Positions 59,049 through 64,000 of a stretch of DNA of 64,000 bases are shown in pieces. Numbering within the stretch: the stretch's first letter is position 1; each line of letters opens with the position of its first letter. Both the position numbers and the translations under genes were made by a program. Source of the DNA: Akebia trifoliata (lineage: Eukaryota; Streptophyta; Magnoliopsida; Ranunculales; Lardizabalaceae); the NCBI GenBank assembly GCA_017979445.1, contig CM030719.1, positions 26,403,996 through 26,467,995 of the forward strand, given 5' to 3'. Below the pieces are notes generated by a model, which worked only from the letters and a program-made list of their open reading frames with translations, did no database searches and had not been told where the DNA came from.

Positions 59049-60201
59049 TCCCCTTCCCCCCACAAAAAAAAAAAAAAAATACAGCCACGGTGAGGAAGAT
59101 CCATAGTTCAAAAATCAGAATATATAAAGCATAATGAATGAAACACATGCAATGTGGGGTGGGAATAGATGTCAAAACATATTTAAATGGAAAGAAAATC
59201 CATATTGTAGAATTCGAAATGCTGGTCGCATGCATTTGCCACCAGCCTAAACTAAACGTGAAGAAAAGAATCTGAACTAAACGTGAAGAAAGACTTTTGG
59301 CTTTTAATGTTTACCATACAATAGAGAATGCATCAGCCTAAAGGCAGAGGAGATGTCCATGAAATATTTTTAATAAGAAAAAATATTACTAATGGCGCTC
59401 GGGTTTGACAAGTGATTCTAAGGTCAAACTTTTGCTTACAGGAAATATCAGAACTTCGAGTAAATAAAATGGAAAAGCATGCAGTTTCATGGTATATATA
59501 GAACCTCAATTCCAATTATATGGTATATTCATACCCAGTTTGTGATGGACTACAGCAAAGGGCAATGTGACAACAATGTCTACATTTTGGTTATCACTAA
59601 ACATGAAGATACCAAAAGCCATTTGGATTTAGAAATTTGATTCTACTTACGACATCTTATGATGAAGGCATCTTTTAAGATAAAAAGAAAAATCCTTATG
59701 GGATATTTGTTCCACAATGAGTTTCATTACATTCTTCTACAATGATTCCTTCAATTGTATATCCACAAAAGGGATGGCCTCTTAAATAATAATTTGCAAT
59801 TAAACTTGACCTTTTTTTTTTTTTTTCTCTTCTTTAACTTTTTTCTTGTGGATTTGCCATGGAAGTTGGCATACACAGCGTAGAATTTCCTATTTTTAAG
59901 AATTTTTTAAAATAAATCCATTGTAAGCTATTAAGAACAATTTAATGTGTCCAGATATTTGCTAAAACCATTAACCCTATACCTGTAAAAAAATGTTGAT
60001 CTGAAGGAATGACAACTAAATGCAGATGTCAACTGCATGAATAATTTAAACAACAACTACATAAAGGAATACTATGTGAGTTGGATGAAAACTTCATACA
60101 GAACTAGATATACAGACTACAGCTAGTGCTAAGAGGCTAATAAGTCTCATGGTTACACAATGGATAATACATAGAAAAGATTCATAAAGGCTCATAAGCA
60201 T
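59049..60201. other. V-ATPase F intron sequence
   Basis: Intron flanking the CACTA insertion. I see no gene or clear element here. Confidence 0.4.
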
Positions 60202-60285
60202 TCTCAAGTCAACAATAAGGTAGTTTGTCTTTCTGCGCAAATCAACATCACTGACTCCAGCTAACAAGAATCCAGTTATAGTGTC

Positions 60286-62700
60286 CTGCATCAAATAAAT
60301 AACTTATTGGATAGGCTCCACAAACTAGTACAACGTGATCTAATTGCACCATGATTACAATTTAAATGTTAGCAAACTTCACGTTTGATGTTTATACAGT
60401 TTGACCCACGATGAAATCACAATTATATATAGACTATTGGGCGGACATTGCTTTTCTAGCAAATCAATGAAGGCCGCATGTGTGGAATCATGTTTTGCAA
60501 CAATATAATCTCCATAAATTTAGAAGGAAAAAATCTAAGACACTCTTCACATATAATCCAAAGACAGTCTACTAATAGCATAGCTTTATGCATGGCACAT
60601 TCAGGATGCAATGGACAATAAGGCCCGCCATTTAATGATTTCAACCTAAGAGACCAACTACACAAAAATATTTGTCAAAAAATCCTGAATGCCTCAGCCC
60701 TAGAACTGTTGGCTATCTACTTCAATTGCCAAAGCTGACAAGCCCAAGAGAACACAATTCAGACATTATTTGAGTTAGACAAATACAAGTAAGGTTCATT
60801 GCCAATTTGCTATTGTTTCTTTGGAGTTGAAAAAATTTGAGAGAGAGAGAATTTATTTTAATGTTTCAGCATATCAGTACTTCAAGGTTTAGAAAATATC
60901 TACGAGGTAAAATGCAACATATATATCTAAGGCCATGCTATTACTCTACTCTAATAATACAGTTTTGGGGTTTGGGCTACAAATTTGTGTACCAATTCCT
61001 CTCTATTTGGTGCCGAATCCAAAAAATCGAAAGGAGGTATCCCTTATGTTTTGATTCCTAAAGAAGCTTTCCTCAAATCCTTAAATGCGGACTCACAGAC
61101 ATCTATCCTGAGTTATTCTTCTCTCTGCGTCTAGTATTTTCTTCAAATCGTGTCCAATCCTATACCCTCGTAATATTTTCAACCTATTTCAACCTTAAGA
61201 CATATCCCTAGGTTCTTAAACTCTAGTATACTTTCCTTCAATAACTGAATATACTAGTATATCACTATTTCATTGTTTAAAAAACAATAAAGATTAATTT
61301 AAAAACAAAACAGATTTGGTGTACAAATAAGATGAAAATTAACTTGCAATTGAAATAAAAACAAAAAGTAGAGATTGAAAATATAAGAAAGAGGACTTAG
61401 AGAAGTCAATCAAACCTTTGCAAATCATCCATAATATAGATTAATTCTAAAAATAACTCAATCCATGGAGCAAGTCATTGCTCATGGATCGGAAGGTGGA
61501 GCAATTAAATCATCAAAAGTAACCAAAAGTTATTCATAAAAATCCTAATCTGATTGAGATTGCCTAACTTATATTCCGATTCTTCACAGAGTATAGCCGT
61601 TCTTGAACTTATCTAAGTAATGACTATCAAAGTTGAATCAGAAATATAAGCTAGATTACATTAATTAGAGGAGAGTTTTCAGAATAATTAACATGTAAGC
61701 AAAGTAAGAAATTAACACTACATTAGAGAGATGAATTTGCTCTGGCATTCTTGACTTCTCTAAGGAGAGTCTAACCACTCATTCCAGGGTTCATAGTTGC
61801 AGTAATAAAGAAAATGACAGATGAAGAAGATGAAGTAAAAGAAAAAAGAGATGCAACTTGATTCCTTCTTGAATGATTCTCCAAAAGAGTTACAAAAGAA
61901 CTAATGGATGAAATCACTCTTGATGTTCTCACTACAATCAAGAGTTCTCTCAAAGAACAAAGAAAACTACAGAGAAAATGAGAAAATTGCAGAACAAGAG
62001 AGAGACCTCCTCTTTGAAATCAACCCTCCAATTTATAACATTCGTATTCGGGTTATCGGGTTGATTTGGAGGATGATTTGATTCGAGAGAACCAGGTAGT
62101 TACAATGGCCGAAGCATTTGGAAACTTGTGTACAAATCTCGAGGAAAAATTTCTCAAGATCACCGCGGAGCACCAAGGCCTAGCCTCGGCACGGTGACAT
62201 GGCAAGTTTTGTTGCTCATCTTCGGTACTTTTCTCCTTTTTGCTCGCACATTGTAACCGACTTAGTTAGTTGTTTGGTAACTTCCACGTGTACTTTATTT
62301 ATCTGCAATTAGCAATAATATCTCATTAGCTCTATTGATTTTAATAAATAATTTAATTTTGCAATTAGTTATAGGAACTAACATTTAAAATGTGATAGAA
62401 TCCGAGAAATTACGGTCCCAAAATCACATAATTGGGACCTTATCACCACGCCAAGGGGTGTATGGGGGTTTGTATTAGAGGGGGGCATTAGAAAATCATT
62501 ATTCTTATTTAAAATCTCTAGAAGTCATCAGAACAAATCTGGGTTTTTTTTGAAAAATATGCTGTTCAAATATGTTCAAGTGATCCATAGTATGAGTTCA
62601 TACATCCAATGAGAAGGATTTAGTCATGATCGGATTACAAAATTTTAAAATAAATAAATAAAATAGGTTGATCCAAAAATCAAATAACTTTTTCTTTTTA
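60286..62700. other. Gene-free stretch upstream of the V-ATPase exons
   Basis: I looked for the missing first exon of subunit F on the minus strand (Met to IADE) and did not see it. Sequence at 62040-62500 is GC-richer with words such as ccgcggagcaccaaggccta and may be retrotransposon-derived. No other feature is supported. Confidence 0.4.
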
Positions 62701-62895
62701 AAATTGAGGTATTCGAGTCTCTAAGAGAGCCCGACTAATCCTAAGGGCACGAGCAGTCTCTTCTCACAAGCATCAAGTTATTAATTTATGAGACAAATCT
62801 CTAAGAATGGCTCCTAAAGGAGAATTCAAACTCAAGACCTCCACTTCCTAAGTCCCCAACTCCAAATCTTGGCCATCTCACCAACCCTTGGAGTT
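62701..62895 (-). repeat. SINE family 2, copy 2 (full-length)
   Basis: On the minus strand it begins ccaagggttggtgagatggc (A-box-like), has gaggtcttgagtttgaattc (B-box-like) and ends gactcgaatacctcaatttt. The same ends occur at 32951-33115. It is a tRNA-derived SINE by its box spacing. Confidence 0.6.
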
Positions 62896-62989
62896 TAAAA
62901 AAATAAAATAACTTGGCCATATGAGATGAGTTGATCAATTTAAAGACATTAAAACTATCATAATTTCAATCCCATCAAGTAACAAGTTG

Positions 62990-64000
62990 AAAGCGCCCTC
63001 GATCCGCGGGGTGCGCGGATCCGCTTTTTACTTTTGAGGTTTGGGAGTCGCAACCTAGTTATTACGGTCTAGGAATCGAACATTGACTCTAAACGGATAA
63101 AAATAACTAATCTACTTAAAAAATAACTGAGTTCGGGGATCAAATTCCGGGGTTGGAAGGTGTTAGGCACCAACCTCGCCCAGCAAACGCCGGTCTCTAC
63201 TAATTCCCAAATAAACTACATTGCTAAAAGACCTAAGTAATAAAAAAATAAATAGGAAAATATGGATATCTTTCCGAAGACAACGGTCTTGTTCCCTCAG
63301 ATCTAATAGAATAGTTCTTTGTACAGTACTTTTCGCTTCGTTCTATCGTTGGATTCGCTTCAAATCTCCAAGGCAAGGTATCTCTTTCTTAGATCTAGAT
63401 TCTTCAGATTTGTTTATAGATTTCCAGGTGTTTTTGAAGGGCTTCTAGGTATTTTTCGAGCTAAAGTTGAGGTATGGGTGTTAAATAAGGAGTTAGGACT
63501 TCAAAATTAGGGTTTATGGGAGACTAGAAAAACTTTTTGACCTACTTCTCTTAGGGTTTATTCTTGGATACGAAAATAAGGTGTAGGGACCCCTATTTAT
63601 AGATTTTTTAAGTGTTTGTTTAGATAGAATTAGTATTTAACTATAATTATTTTAGTTAGAGTTATATTTTAATTAGAATTATTTTAGGTAGAGTTATATT
63701 TTAGTTAGAATTCTATTAAATAGAGTTATTATTTAATTAGGATTGTTAAATAAAATTATTATTTAATTAAAACTCTATTAAGGTTTTGAGTTTTGGTCTT
63801 ATTTGATTAAATTTAAGATTTTGACTTTAGTTTTACTTGATTGACTTTAATATCTTAACTTTAGTCTTACTTGATTGACTTTAATTTTAACTTTAGTCTT
63901 ACTTAATTGAGTTTAATATCTTGGCTTTAATCTTACTTGGTTGACTTTAATTTTTTTGGAGAATCTCTCTTTATTATATCTTTAATTCTTTGGACCCCCA
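62990..64000. mobile_element. Probable LTR-retrotransposon fragment, runs off the window
   Basis: It contains ccggggttggaaggtgttag then gcaccaacctcgccc, a pattern found in many plant Gypsy elements. An AT-rich repeated region of tagttagaattattt-like units follows (63620-63780), with repeats of ttacttgattgactttaat at about 63823-63950. No coding domain is visible and the right end is outside the window. Confidence 0.45.

Overview
This is an AT-rich eudicot nuclear scaffold. The evidence is intron-containing plant genes (a 1007-residue U-box/armadillo protein, an intronless CBL-interacting kinase, germin-like proteins, V-ATPase subunit F), GT-AG introns, and dense plant-type transposable elements. 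A 100-base run of N at 13122-13221 marks a draft-assembly gap. No rRNA, intact tRNA, CRISPR array or prokaryotic feature is seen. The species cannot be named from the sequence.

Layout. 1-1550 looks like an LTR. 1900-5850 is a decayed PIF/Harbinger element with a Myb/SANT-like gene, a DDE transposase and a third GRF-zinc-finger/membrane ORF. 6734-7495 holds two adjacent palindromic (double-hairpin) elements. 8222-13100 is a minus-strand copia relic with a LINE nested in it. The gap follows, then a plus-strand copia relic with an LTR (13222-16900). 17676-22186 (minus) is the U-box E3 ligase gene. A solo LTR, itself split by a MITE, sits in its first intron, and a three-copy 180-bp tandem repeat lies upstream of it. 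23600-38200 has no recognisable gene but many MITEs and SINEs, including two hAT-type elements with visible 8-bp target duplications. 38282-39631 (plus) is the CIPK kinase.

41959-50886 is a germin-like cluster: a frameshifted minus-strand copy, then two intact plus-strand copies. Their 5' flanks are duplicated too, inverted between copies 1 and 2 and direct between copies 2 and 3. 51353-60285 (minus) carries three exons of the V-ATPase subunit F gene. Its first intron in this window contains a 6068-bp CACTA transposon (52978-59045) with CACTA termini and a perfect AAT target duplication. Inside that transposon, on one strand and with splice sites retained, are exon fragments of unrelated host genes: a papain-like cysteine protease, an RRM protein like BPA1 and Bax inhibitor-1, plus three unidentified exon-like blocks. 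This gene-capturing CACTA is the most notable object in the window. The right end (about 62990-64000) looks like another LTR-retrotransposon.

Functionally, the host genes cover ubiquitin ligation, calcium/CBL-dependent kinase signalling, apoplastic germin-like proteins and vacuolar proton pumping. There is no sign that they form a pathway cluster. Each is an independent plant gene separated by transposable elements.
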